From positions 8,237,001 through 8,301,000 of the forward strand of contig NC_060026.1 of NCBI RefSeq assembly GCF_021134715.1: DNA of 64,000 nt, written 5' to 3'. A program made the translations under genes and the position numbers. Shown here piece by piece: positions 24,613 to 36,143 of this stretch. The notes beneath the pieces are model-generated. The model was given only the letters and a program-made list of their open reading frames with translations, did no database searches and was not told where the DNA came from. Numbering within the stretch: position 1 is the first letter of the stretch; every line of letters begins with the position of its first letter. The stretch is from Daphnia pulex (lineage: Eukaryota > Arthropoda > Branchiopoda > Diplostraca > Daphniidae).

Positions 24613-26268
24613 GTGTGCGGAAAGGACGTCATGGAGGCCATCGGGATATCCGAAAGTCAGTTGGCAGCTTCATCGTTCGCCTTGGTTATGGCAGACCGCT
24701 CGTCGCCACTGTTGTCTATTGGGCAGCGGGATTTGACAGTTCGGTACAGTGATCAAAGTGCTCGCATCACGGTCGTGTTTTGCCCTGAGATTAGTGGAAT
24801 GCTACTATGCCGAGTAGACTGTATCAGTCTGAACATTCTACATCAGGATTATCCTAAATTATTGGTGCCGATAAATTCTTTAAGGGCGACGAACGCTCCA
24901 CTACATCCGGGCGACACGATAGCCCCATCTAGCGGTCCCTTTCTCCGTGGCGTTTACATTCCGGTGGAGCCTAGTGCGGAACAGATTTCTGTCATCGAAT
25001 CGGCCATCATGGCAGAATTTGATGTAGTGTTCGACCAAGACGACGAGTTACGTCAGATGGTTGGCCCAGACATGGAGATACAAATACGCGATGATGCTGT
25101 CCCCTTCTACGTCAATGGCTCGCGCCCGATTGCGTTCGGCGACCGCGTCGAAGTCAAGAATAAGTTGGACGAACTGGTCAAGAAGAAAGTGATTGTGCCT
25201 GTCAGTGAGCCGTCGGAGTGGGCCGCACCGTTGGTAGTGATCCGCGGTCCAGGTGGTAAGCTTCGGATCTGTGTCGACCACACGCGCTTAAATAAATTCG
25301 TCAAATGGCCTACACACCCGACTCGCACGCCACGGGACGCAATGGCCGAAATTGACAGTGAATGTCGCTTCCTCACTAGTTTCGACGCTGTGAACGGTTA
25401 CTACCAAATCCCCCTTCATCCATCCAGCCAGCACCTCACGACGTTTATGACTCCATGGGGACGGTATAAATTGTTACGCGCATCCATGGGCCTATGCAGC
25501 TCCGGCGATGAGTACGACCGGTGGGCGGACGCGGCATTTGCAGCCATGACCAACACCATAAGATTAGTGGACGATTTGCTGTGCTTTGATCGCTCGTTTC
25601 CAGCACATGTCGCCGGCGTCTGCGCGATCTTACAAGCCGCCCGTGTAGCTGGGATTACGTTTAGTAAGGAAAAGTTTCACTTCGCCAAACCCCAAATTTC
25701 TTGGGTCGGCTACGACATTCAACACGGCGACATCACGATCGAGGAAGGAAAATTGAAGGCATTATCACAGTTCCCCCGCCCAACCAATATCTCGGAGCTC
25801 CGATCATTTATGGGCTTGGTAGAACAGTTGGCGGGATTCTCAACAGAAGTAGCTGCCGCAAAAGCCCCTCTCCGCCCTCTGCTCAACACTCGCAACCCAT
25901 ATGTCTGGACGGCAGACCACGACCAGGCCTTTGAAGCAGTGAAGCTAGCTCTCGTCTCTCCTCCAGTGCTCGTTCACTTCGACCCGGAACGAGAAACTAC
26001 AATACAGGTCGACGCGTCGCGGAAAAACGGCATGGGATACGCCCTACTACAGCGTCTCGGCGATTCATGGCGGTTGGTGGATGCCAACTCACGCTGGTGT
26101 ACGGACACCGAATCCCGATATGCCATCGTGGAACTGGAGTTGGCCGCCGTAGAATGGGCTATCCAGAAGTGCCGCCTGTACCTGTCGGGCCTACCTAACT
26201 TCACGTTGATGGTCGACCAACAAATATACCCTCGACGCAATCGACAATCCATCAATCCAGCGACTTAA
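24613..26268 (+). pseudogene. Gypsy protease remnant, reverse transcriptase and RNase H
   Basis: This is the longest open frame in the window at about 550 codons. Its first 150 residues hold a decayed aspartic protease. Then come [19 protein letters not shown] and [17 protein letters not shown], the fingers/palm start of Ty3/gypsy RT. Next are [27 protein letters not shown] and the catalytic box LVDDLLCFD (Val in place of the usual Tyr), and then connection and RNase H with [19 protein letters not shown]. Near 26,220 a frameshift with a small loss cuts the RNase H end, which reappears in the next frame as [15 protein letters not shown] and DHAIPDALSRAPV (26,270-26,350). The start codon choice is not meaningful because the frame is open upstream. 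Confidence 0.88.
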
Positions 26269-26572
26269 GGAGCGCTTGTCCCCATATTCTTTCACCACCG
26301 TGTGGCGCAGGGGCAAAGACCACGCAATACCGGACGCACTTTCACGAGCACCCGTGAACGACCCGGCAGTGGACGATGAATGCGTTGGGACGGAACTGGC
26401 ATTATCCGTGCGTCACGTAGTTATCCAGAGCGTCAACGCGATTATCGAACCGGAAGACGACGCAGTTTCACCGAGTCATCTGCCGGATAACCTTCTCGAC
26501 GATTTACGCACGGGAGCAGCAGCCGATCCTCACCCTGGTAGCACACTTGCATCCATCGTCTATCATATAGAT

Positions 26573-27115
26573 GTCTTAATGTCTAAATCAAATCTTATCT
26601 AGCTACAACCTAAATTGGATATCACATGGATAATCAATTTACTACGGCCTTATGCTATCTTCGTATAGATGTACTGTAGATGTACGTTTCTCATACGATC
26701 ACGGACATCCATTTGTACTATAAATCAGACGCTTAACAGACAGACGTAACATGACGTCTGTGAGATGTCCAAATTATCTGTCCACAGGATAGCTGAGGAA
26801 GACAAGGACTTTAAATTTTCATAATTTTAACTGCTAATATTAATTTAGACCCGTTGAACCAAATACAGTTAACAGTAATAGAGAGTGGTGAAGTGGGTAG
26901 AGCACTGGAGTACCACTCCAAAGAACGTGGTTTCACGCCCATCGAGGAACTTTTCTTTTTTCTTTCTTTTTGCTTAAATTTAAGTATTTTGAAGACGGCT
27001 GTAAGCCGTACCCATTTGGATGTCTTACAGCGCGACATTAGTATAGACATAGGCAATCCTATGGACGTCGGGTTAAGATATCTCACTCGGCTGAAAAGAT
27101 GTGCGACGTATATTC
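26573..27115. mobile_element. 543-bp insertion in gypsy pol with 7-bp target duplication
   Basis: TATAGAT at 26,566-26,572 is repeated at 27,116-27,122. Removing the segment between them plus one copy restores the gypsy reading frame between the RNase H/spacer and integrase regions, so it is a true insertion. The insert has no ORF of note. It contains a tRNA-like pol III promoter pattern at about 26,885-26,940 (GTGGTGAAGTGGGTAGAGC, then GGTTTCACGCCC). I see no poly-A tail or terminal repeats. It could be a SINE with unusual ends or a composite MITE. Confidence 0.8.
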
Positions 27116-27116
27116 T

Positions 27117-28203
27117 ATAGATAGAGGCGTGTTACCAGGGCAGTACCTTGACCTCTTCGCTGCAGTTGAATCCGGATTTCCTACGAATCGTGCACTCACT
27201 CCGACCCTCATCCGTCAATTCTGGTCAATTCGAGATCAGCTGTCCACAGATGGCGGTCTTGTTCTGTACGGCTCGCGCATCGTTATCACTCTCGCATCAC
27301 GCCGTAAAATCCTCATGAAATTGCACGCGGTTCATCAGGGGATCGCGAGGACAAAACGGCGCGCACAACAGACCGTATACTGGCCGGGAATCACCAATGA
27401 CGTCAGGATGTTGGTGGAGCGCTGCGCCACCTGCCAGGAACGCTTGGCGAGCCAGGGCCAGGAACCGCTGTTGGCTGATCCTATGCCAACGTATGTTTTT
27501 GAAGACGTCTCCGTGGACTTGTTCCAACATGGGTCTCTACATGTCTTGGTTTATGCCGACCGTCTGTCAGGGTGGCCGGTAGTGCATCAGTGGAAGCATG
27601 GAGTTGGTGCTGAAGCTGGCCCCGTCCGGAGATTTATCATCGGAGGAGTTCCTCGCCGGATTGCTGGAATTCCGGAATACTCCGCACGAGACGGGACTGT
27701 CGCCGGCTCAAATTGTCTCTGGCCATCAGCTCCGCTCTATCGTGCCAGCTCACCGCTCATCCTACGCATGCCAATGGAAAGAGGTTATGGGGGTGCGAGA
27801 ACGACAGGCTGAAGCGAACGCGGCCACGAAATTCCGTTTTGACTCCCGAACCCGTCCACTCTGCCCCCTCCCTGTCGGGGCGCCGGTACGTGTTCAGGAA
27901 AACAAGACAAAATTATGGAGCCACATTGGGGTGATCGTTGCGGTTGGCCGATACCGGTCATATCGTGTCAAATTCGCTAGTGGCAGCGTGCTTTGGCGCA
28001 ACAGGCAATTCCTCCGTCTCATGGTACCTTCAACGGCCGAGGAAGAGGGCGGCGCAGAACCGGAGTCAACGGAGACGAGCGATCAAAGCGCAGCGGCGAC
28101 CATGAAACGCCCGGAAGACGGGCGGCAGCCGGCAGCAGCCATCCCACCAGCTCCCCGCAGAAGCGCCCGTCAACGCAAGCCCCGGCTTATGTTTTCAGTC
28201 TAA
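27117..28203 (+). pseudogene. Gypsy integrase, internally deleted
   Basis: The frame starts with the linker YLDLFAAVESGFP, then the H-H-C-C zinc finger HQGIARTKRRAQQTVYWPGI...CATCQE, and a core start VFEDVSVDLFQHG with the first catalytic Asp. Near 27,600 the core is broken: a second frame (27,598-28,203) begins at LLEFRNTPHETGLSPAQI, past the second Asp and the Glu of the D,D-35-E triad. The end of the core is followed by the GPY/F-like barrel (VGAPVRVQENKTKLW, RSYRVKFASG) and a basic tail that stops at 28,203. The missing core middle rules out activity. Confidence 0.8.
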
Positions 28204-28552
28204 CGTCCCATGTTTAATCATTGAGATGTTTCATTCCATGTCCTTCATGTCTAAAGCAATCCATGTCAATGTCAATTCATGTATCGATTTGTTTCATTCC
28301 ATGTCCTCCATGTCCCTCATGTTCAACGCGCCAACCGTCGTGGATTATGATGTACCTAATGTGCCCCAAATCAGTTCCTTATTTGTGTACGCGCCCACCA
28401 TACCACACCCTCATTATCTAGATATTGAAGCCGCCGCCCGTACGTCGACAGTCGTCGACAGCGTACGTCGGCTCGGGAGGAGTTGTTGTGTATCGATGAC
28501 ATTCACCATGTACGGGAGATGTCGCGACGGTCGTGGCAGCGACGGGTTAGAG
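28204..28552. other. Gypsy 3' flank, possible LTR start
   Basis: Non-coding after the pol stop. A CTCGGGAGGAG purine tract at about 28,460-28,471, followed by TTGTTGTGTATCG, could be a polypurine tract and LTR edge, but no second LTR is present for comparison. Repeated TTTCATTCCATGTCC motifs occur at 28,228 and 28,291. Confidence 0.3.
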
Positions 28553-28876
28553 CATGGACTACTCAATATTAAGGACGGGACTCTTCGGCCTTTCCTATGT
28601 CGGCCCTGTAAAAAATTTTCCGAGAGAATCGGAATCGAAATTTAAAATTATTTATTGTTTTACCTAATGTCCCTATACCTAAAATGTACGGTTATAGAGA
28701 TATTGCAAATTACTGTACGGAAAATTTGAAAAAAGACAAAACACCGGTGCCATCTAGTGTAACAGAACGCTCGGCTCACTCCCGTATCTGTTCCCTTTTT
28801 CTGCTGCAAAACAATCGCCAACTCTGACTACTAGATGTCAGCGCCAGCCGCGCTTATTCCGCAAGAAGCGCAAAAA

Positions 28877-29814
28877 GGGCGTCCCTAAACTGCGAAAGCG
28901 AAACGCGAAACGCGAAACGCCTAAAATGCGAAACAGCTGTGCGAAACGGACCCAAAAGTTGGGACCCTGTTTCGCATTTTAGTCTTTGGGTCCGTACTAA
29001 ACTGCGAAATCGGTGTTTGCGAAACGTCGCAGTGTAAACGTCTTGGTAGCAGACGACAATGGACGCCGTCAACAAAAAAATTGTTAAGAGTTTCAAATTT
29101 TCGAGACTTCGAGTTTCGCGCACCTTATGGCTGGTCTATTTGTGTGTTGACTATGAATACGGAATACCTTGAATGCAATATGCAATAGGTGTTTTTAATT
29201 AGAAGATTGGTATAAAAAAATTTATGGAACTTCTCGTTTCCATGTATCAGTATCAATCAGATTAACATTCTTAATTTTAAGGGAAGTTTTAGTTGATTAA
29301 ATTTTAGCTTGATTTGGAACATGGTAGCTTTGATTTTTAGCTTGATATAAGGCACTCATACTGTTATGACCGATTATTTCTTTGTGCACGTATCTACTGG
29401 TTGATTAAAATTATTTAATGTAATGTATAATCCCTGGGCCATTACCTAATATTTTATTATTTAAAAATATCACCATATCGTGCTGCTCTATGTCTTTCAT
29501 TAGTTTAATAATCGTAAAATGCGCATTAAAACATACAGGGGTAGTGGCGAAGAAATCGAATTTGATTGCCCCCCTTCCTCCTTTAATGCCTCATCATAGC
29601 GGGAGACAATGAAAAATGGCGGCAATCTCCGTCAATTTGGACCTCTGTGGGGAAAAGGAAAACTATTTGTTTCGCAAGATGTTTCGCTCTTTAGTATGCC
29701 CTCCGGCATTTGGTCCCGCGAAACGGTTCCAAAATTTTGGTCCGTTTCGCACAGCTGTTTCGCATTTTAGGCGTTTCGCGTTTCGCGTTTCGCTTTCGCA
29801 GTTTAGGGACGCCC
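28877..29814. mobile_element. MITE-like element, about 74-bp terminal inverted repeats, 9-bp target duplication
   Basis: The left arm 28,877-28,950 (GGGCGTCCCTAAACTGCGAA and onward) is inverted almost perfectly at 29,741-29,814. It is flanked by GCGCAAAAA (28,868-28,876) and GCGCAAAAG (29,815-29,823), a 9-bp duplication with one mismatch. The arms and subterminal zones are rich in GCGAAAC/GTTTCGC motifs. No transposase is encoded. The 9-bp duplication suggests a Mutator-like element, although an 8-bp hAT-type reading is not excluded. Confidence 0.85.
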
Positions 29815-29989
29815 GCGCAAAAGCAAGACTCAACCGGGCGACAAGAGCGCGTTTAACTTTAATTACATTTTTCTCTTATTCCCTTACCTTTTATCTTTTA
29901 CTCCATTACATTTTACTTCATGTTTTTCTCTTATTCCTTTATCTTTATCTTTTATTATATTTTGTGGCTCATTTTACCCTTCTCGGAAC

Positions 29990-30490
29990 CCTAGAAATAG
30001 TCGTTATATAACCTTTGTCGGTCTCGTCTGAACTTGGTTTTAGCCTCTTTTTGACAAGGTCGGGCAGGATTATATAACTTTTTAACTTGTCTGAACCTGT
30101 TTTTCCCTATGCCTTGCGTTTTAAAAAACGCAGCCGGCATGAGTATATAAACCGATGTAAAAGCTGTTCTGTACCGGACTTCTCTCTCTCATTTTACCCG
30201 TATCTTACCGAGGCATTCGCTCCTCTTTTCGTACTGTTTTGTTATAACTTGTATTAAATTCAATTCCATTTAAGTGTTGTCAAATATTCTTTTAAACTAG
30301 TATCGACCCTTTACTAGTTCATCACCTAGCCTGACGCTCGACCGCCGCCTACCATTTGTACTCAAGTAAATTGTCGCTATCGTTTATTCTTGTCTAATTT
30401 ATATTAGGCCTATTGTTCTGTCTTACTAGTAAAAATACACGGGTTAAACCAAAATCGTTCATGTTTGTCTTCATCATTTGTGCCATAACA
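29990..30490 (+). mobile_element. Possible solo LTR
   Basis: Contains a strong TATA box (GAGTATATAAACC, about 30,140-30,152), a pyrimidine-rich CTTCTCTCTCTC start-site-like region about 30 bp downstream, and AATAAA-type signals near 30,495. This is the layout of a U3-R-U5 unit. I could not define TG...CA ends or a target duplication. It might instead be a host promoter fragment. Confidence 0.3.
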
Positions 30491-31188
30491 TTGTGAATAA
30501 ATTCGCCTCTTTAGTTATTAAGTATCTTCGTATTGGTGACACAATGATTGTGTTGGGTCAACCTTTACACTAGGAACCAAACTGCCTAAGCTCTTGGAAG
30601 TCTGCAAACAGATGCCCATTCGTGCATACCTAGAGAAAGACACCACTGTCTTATCTCTATTGCTTTGACATAGCTGCCTAACTCTCTTTTACCTTGTGGC
30701 ATATATTCTTGAGAGCTTAGGGTGCTTCGCTGCTAGATGGCACCGGTGTTTTGTCTTTTTACCCCTACTCCTGAAAGTAAAATATTTAGAATACCTTATT
30801 AATTAATTTTTTTTTTACTAAGAATTATTAACACAGTTGGAATCAGCGATAAAAACTGTGATTATTGATGTTTTCCATTAATTATCTCCTGAACAAACCC
30901 AACCCGACTAGCTTTAACACGGCGAGATAGGCGAAGAGTCCCGTCCTTAATATTGAGTAGTCCATGGTCACAGTGAGGGAATATGCCAGCCATTTTTCCT
31001 CCTCTCGCAGTAGGGCTTTTGTTTGGAAACGCGAAGTTTTTCTGAGCGGAAATTCTTTTTACTGTTACTACCTAAACGAGTGCTCGTTTCAAGCTTTGTA
31101 ACTCAACACTTATGGATTCCTCTAAGTAAAAGTAGATTTGACTGCTGCTGTATATTCGTCGAATTGTTTAACTGCCATTTTATCCGAA

Positions 31189-32999
31189 ATGGCTTGTCTC
31201 AACAACCTTAAACTGGAGATTCGAACCCTAGAATCAGTCTTTACAAAGACCCACGAACGATTTCAAGTCGTTTCAGCTAGTGTTGACGAATTAACTTGTA
31301 GGTTTATTGGGAAATATGGGAAGCAATCTGATATCCATGCTAACATCACAGTAAGTATCACACAAAATCTGACTTTCCAAAATTTTATTGACTTACCAAA
31401 TTTATATTCCATAGTTCTTAAAAAAGTGTCACTAGTGGTTAAAGGAAGTAATGTTTCTTCATTTGCTAACTGTTCTTAATTTTTGCAGGAAACTTACCCG
31501 TCAACACCTCCAGTCTGGTTTGCTGATGTGGAAGACCCATTAATAACCAATGCTGTTCAGATACTTAGCAACACATCTGGTAGTGATAATCATGTAAGGC
31601 AAAATTATTTTTTATATACTTATAATATATTTCTTTTCCATTCCTTTACATCTTTTGCACACTTATTTTGATTTCTAGATTCTAGAACAAGTCAGAATAC
31701 TAGTTCAGGAATTGTGTAGGCTCCACGACCTTCCAGAGCCTCCTGATCTTGAAATGCTGACCTTGGCTCATGCAGTTCCATTCTTTCATAACAACACACC
31801 ATCTCCTTCTACAATGCGAGCATTATCATCATCATCTAGCAATGATGGTGAATAAAATTTATCTGGTTTCATTTCAATGTTCTGTGACAGTAACATTAAT
31901 GTTTTCATAGGTGGAGGTTATGCTTCAAGCTCAGGAAGGGGATCCTCAGGTTCTGGGTCAGCATGCTCCTCATCTCCTGCTAGAGAAGAAGAAGTTGACG
32001 GTGTTCAGCAAAATGCTGATGATGATGATGACGATGAGGATGAAATGGAGGAGAATGATGAAGATGAAGATTTGCATATGGAGTTGGAAGAAGATGAAGG
32101 AACCAGTAATGCTGCCGGTAAAGCCTCAAATGGTTTACCGTTTTACGATTTTGACTTCATGATTTTGGTTTTTAATGACCATTTCAGGTAAAAAGAAAGA
32201 GGAAGAGATGGATTCACAGCATTTTGCCACTTTGGAACGATTACGCCAGACTCAGAGGCAGGACTATCTTCGAGGCGCCGTTTCAGGTTCAGTTCAGGCC
32301 ACTGACCGTCTAATGAAAGAATTGAGGGATATTTATCGTTCCGATAGTTCCAAGAAAGGTTAGTTTTGATTAAGTTTTGAAATGTGTACAATAATAATCA
32401 AGAATTTCATCGGCATTATAGGAGTATACAGTGTCGAATTAGTTAATGACAGTTTGTATGAATGGAATGTGAGATTGCTTTCTGTGGATCCAGATTCACC
32501 CCTTCATGGTGACTTGCAATTGCTGAAAGACAAAGATGGAAGAGATCACATCCTACTTAATCTAGTTTTCAAGGTAATAAAATGTCATTGCTTTGTAGCC
32601 TTGCTACCCAAGTATTTTTTTAAATGTGAAATGTGAAACATTTGATACATTGGGTTGTTTTGCTTCAATTAATTGTGACTCTCCCGTCTTCTGTAGGAAT
32701 CATTTCCCTTCGAACCGCCTTTTGTCCGTGTGGTACATCCTGTAATTCAAGGAGGATACGTTTTGGTGGGTGGCGCCATTTGCATGGAGTTGTTGACCCG
32801 TCAGGGATGGAGCTCGGCCTACACCATGGAAGCCTTGATTTTGCAAATTGCTGCTACACTTGTGAAAGGCAAAGCTCGCATCCAGTTTAGCGCCACAAAA
32901 GGCCAGTACAGTCTCGCTCGCGCTCAGCAGTCCTTTAAATCGCTGGTCCAAATCCACGAGAAGAACGGATGGTTTACACCACCGAAAGAAGATGGATAA
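31189..32999 (+). CDS. UBE2Q: Ubiquitin-conjugating enzyme E2 Q (UBE2Q1/2 orthologue)
   Basis: Transfers ubiquitin from E1 onto substrates or E3s in the cytosol or nucleus. Seven exons with consensus GT-AG sites (31,189-31,350; 31,489-31,593; 31,679-31,847; 31,911-32,117; 32,188-32,358; 32,422-32,573; 32,697-32,999) give exactly 422 residues, the length of human UBE2Q1. The N-terminal RWD-like part begins [18 protein letters not shown]. It is followed by a Ser-rich linker and a strongly acidic run around residues 180-210. The C-terminal UBC fold has [11 protein letters not shown] and [18 protein letters not shown]. The catalytic Cys falls at residue 351, as in human UBE2Q1. The end WFTPPKEDG is the family's signature. 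I chose the ATG at 31,189 because it opens the conserved N-terminus. UBE2Q1 versus UBE2Q2 cannot be separated here. The reading frame is intact. Confidence 0.95.
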
Positions 33000-34124
33000 T
33001 TGAGCGGATTCTTATGATCTATTCTATTCATCTCCCCCAATGACTCCCGTTTTCTTTCATTTGCGACAAAAGTTTTTCATTGGGGAGTCTAAAAGGGAGG
33101 TGACTCTTTGTACAGCGTCGAAATTTTGATGAATGGATCACCAGCATTTCCCCTTTTTCACCCGACTGTGTGTGTGATTGTGTGAGAGAATGTGTGTGTG
33201 TGTGTGTGTGCGAGCGAGAGAAGACGCCGTTCCTTCCATATATAGATTAGGAATTTCAAACTATTTACTCGGCGGAAATTTTGTAAAAAAAAAAAAAAAA
33301 GGGAATCCAAAACACTTGAACCGATAAAATCGATTACGGGTTGGAGTTTAAAGGTAACGAGCTTTTTGTTTTCGTCCTTCCCTTCCCGTTTTTTTTTCTT
33401 CATTTGGGTAAATATAGTTTCTAATGTGAATCATTTCCATTTTGTCCACCCTTAATTTGCTTGCTCTACCATTTCCGACCATGGCCTTGATCTGGTTAGT
33501 TGGAGGATTCGCCTATTTCTTTGTTGAATCTGTATTACGCGAACCTGTGACGAAAACTTAGATAAATTCGGCCAATTCCTCAGCCGTTGGGCGAGGTGCG
33601 GACTTTGGGTGGGCAAAAAATTTGTTTGAAAAGCCTTAACTTCGAGCGTTGGCTGCGTCGATCAGTGTGCAGATGTGCGTCGATCAGTGATGGGAACAAC
33701 TGGCATATTTCCTGTTTTTTTTTCTCTTTGTATTGACATTCAGTAATCCATTTCCCAACTATTCGGCGACGGGTTGACTGCGTTATTCAGTTTAGTTTAG
33801 TTTGCCGATTTTCTGTTTTTTTCTTTCACTCCTTTTCAGCTGATTTATTTCAGGCATATCTCTTACCTTTTAAATTTAATTTCTCGTAATAGCTGAGCGT
33901 GCCGTTTCTGATCGATATTTTCTTTTGTCTTCACGTGTGTGTTTGTGCTTTTTCATCGATGAAAAATATTCGGAATAAACGCAGCACTTGGAAACGGATT
34001 CCTTTGATTTTCCATGTATTATTGACCTCATATTGGCGATTTTGCAACAGTGGATGTTATTTCACGTGTTTTCAGTAGGGTTCTTGACTGAGGTAGTATC
34101 CCATCTTCAGTTTATGCGAATATC
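33000..34124. other. UBE2Q 3' region and intergenic spacer before QTMAN
   Basis: Probably holds the UBE2Q 3' UTR. It has a (TG)n microsatellite at about 33,188-33,210 and a run of about 17 A at 33,284-33,300. An AATAAA at 33,976 and a GTGTGTGTTTGTG tract lie near the QTMAN side. No gene is visible. Confidence 0.5.
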
Positions 34125-36143
34125 ATGGCGCGAATATTGTTTGTTGAACCTTTCTTTGACGGTTCCCACAAACAGTTGCTGGATACATTAATTAAAGGTT
34201 AGTTATACGAGATCATATTTAATTTTTAGTTATTGCTAAATTTTTCTACTATTTTTCTAGGCATTGATTTTGAAAATACCGGTTATGAATTGTTTACTCT
34301 TCCTGTAATTTTTTTAATTAAAATTTTCGGACTAAGTTGTCGTTGATTTCTAAACAGTCTTTTGCTCTCACTAATTAAAGGGTAAAAAATGGCATTGGAG
34401 AGCTAGAACTAGTGCACTTTACTTTGCTGAAGTGATTCCTAGGAAACATGTTTTTGAGTAATATGACAGTTGATTTTGTGTGTAAGAAAAAGGGTATTTT
34501 TTAAATTTATTATCATATTATGTCCCTTTGTAGAGTGTTGTTTGCTAGTTCAGTTCTAAACTTGGCAGAATTAATTGCCCTACGCCCTGATCTTATGACA
34601 TGCACCAAAATTCTCTATTTCCATGAAAACCAGTTGATTTATCCAGTTAGAAAACAACAAGAGAGGTTTAGAAGAAAAACACCATTGATCATGTCACAGG
34701 CAAATTGTATTTACATTTCTGTTTACTTGACATTTTTAGGGATTTTCAATATGGTTATAATCAAATAATATCATGGTAATATTTTTATTTTCAACACTTA
34801 ATTATATGTACATATTATTTTTCAGATTGAAATTTGTCATTAATGATTTATTTACTAGTATGGTTGCTGACAAAATTTTCTTCAACACCCTTTTCAACCT
34901 CAATTCCTTCTTGGATTCCATACCTTCATTCTTTAAACTGCAACCAGATCACAGACCAAAAAACCTAGAAGAATTCATCAGGCCAAAGAGCAAAGTTTTA
35001 CATTTTCCCATCTTAATTCAAACACCACTTCTAGTCCACCCTTCAGCAAGGGAAATGGATAAGAGTGAAGTTCTTCATATAGTATGGCCTCATAGATGGT
35101 AAAAAATGACAAAAGCGCGCTTATTATTATAATTCCTCGTGTAATATTTTATTAATTCAGGGAACACGACAAAGGTCCTGAAAAATTCTTCTTAGTAATT
35201 TTCATTTCATTACTTAGAAATACATTTATCTTATCGATTAATTTTTAATTTGTTTAATTCCTTTTTAGGTTATTGATGCACTTATTGCAAAAGGCTGCAA
35301 CTTCAGATTGTCTGTTTTGGGTGAACAGTTTCAACAAATCCCATCTATTTTCAGCGAGAAAAAATCGCAATATCAAAATATGGAAAATCAAGGAGAAAAA
35401 ACGTAATCAAAATGTTTTAATTCAAAATTAACCTTTTCAAACAGCTTAAATTTAATATGCACTATTTTATAATATATTATATAATGTATTTATAATGTTC
35501 TAAAACTAAAATTAAAATGAGAAACATTGCAAATATAAATGCAATTTATCTTATGATTGAAAATTGAAATTGTACGGAAATTAAGATTTAATTTTTATTC
35601 ACCCATCGCGGAGTCGACGCAATATAATTATATTATATAGTATATACATTGCGTTGAGCAATATAATTAATACTTGTTTGTTCTACATTCAAAATTTATA
35701 CAGCATTCAGGTGTTGGACTGGGGATGGGTAAATCGTGATCGTTATGTAGATGTACTATCATCTGCTCATGTGGTTGTGTCCACCGCTGACCATGAGTTT
35801 TTTGGGGTTTCAATGTACCGCTTATATTTAACATGCATGTTTAAATTTGCTTGCTAATTCAATTCGGCTTGTTTCTCTTAGGATTGAAGCTGCAATCTTG
35901 GGTTGTTTTCCGATGTGCCCATTGAGATTATCTTATCCAGAAATATTCCCCGTGGATTGCTTGTACAGAACTGAGCTCCAGTTGATTAAAAAGCTAAAAT
36001 ACTTCTGTAAGAACCCAAACGCCTCCAGAAATTTACAGATGAATCTCGATAAATTCAAATGGCCATCGCTTAAATCTCAATATGAAGAAATTCTATTAAT
36101 TAAGAAGCAAGACAGCTCATATACAACAGGTATCTCTAATTAA
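34125..36143 (+). CDS. QTMAN: tRNA-queuosine alpha-mannosyltransferase (GTDC1/QTMAN)
   Basis: Family members attach mannose to queuosine at position 34 of cytosolic tRNA-Asp. Ten exons join in phase to 380 residues: 34,125-34,197; 34,261-34,304; 34,381-34,457; 34,534-34,665; 34,740-34,775; 34,859-35,098; 35,161-35,194; 35,269-35,402; 35,704-35,814; 35,882-36,143. The DUF3524 N-terminal domain shows ILFVEPFFDGSHKQLLDTL, KKWHWRARTSALYF and LYFHENQLIYP (His95-Gln98). The GT4-type C-terminal domain shows STADHEFFGVSMIEA (HEFFGV at 287-292), the sugar-nucleotide binding part. Human GTDC1 is longer at about 458 residues. The stop overlaps the antisense HSCB coding end by 8 bp. The boundaries of exons 3 and 9 are the least certain. 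Confidence 0.9.

Larger units (their letters stand above)
24110..28203 (+). mobile_element. 5'-truncated Ty3/gypsy LTR retrotransposon
   Basis: A plus-strand gag end with a zinc knuckle, protease region, RT, RNase H, integrase zinc finger, partial integrase core and C-terminal domain follow in canonical Ty3/gypsy order. The gag N-terminus and 5' LTR are missing. The left edge meets the minus-strand gene relic at about 24.05-24.13 kb. A frameshift in RNase H, a 543-bp insertion and an internal integrase deletion inactivate it. No 3' LTR partner is available for comparison. Confidence 0.9.
28553..30966. repeat. Two-part inverted repeat flanking a 2-kb nested insertion zone
   Basis: A 35-bp block at 28,553-28,587 (CATGGACTACTCAATATTAA and onward) is perfectly inverted at 30,932-30,966. 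A second 27-bp block at 28,731-28,757 (AAAAGACAAAACACCGGTGC and onward) is perfectly inverted at 30,733-30,759. Between the two blocks, the left (143 bp) and right (172 bp) spacers do not align well. The right-hand copy lies immediately upstream of UBE2Q, about 220 bp from its start codon. It may be a promoter-proximal element present in two orientations, or the diverged ends of one old element. Confidence 0.8.

Noticed and set aside
25048..25376. Long minus-strand frames under the gypsy RT
   Set aside because: They are mirror frames of the G/C-rich RT coding region and have no motifs of their own.
27297..27530. Minus-strand frame opposite the gypsy integrase
   Set aside because: Shadow of the real integrase frame.
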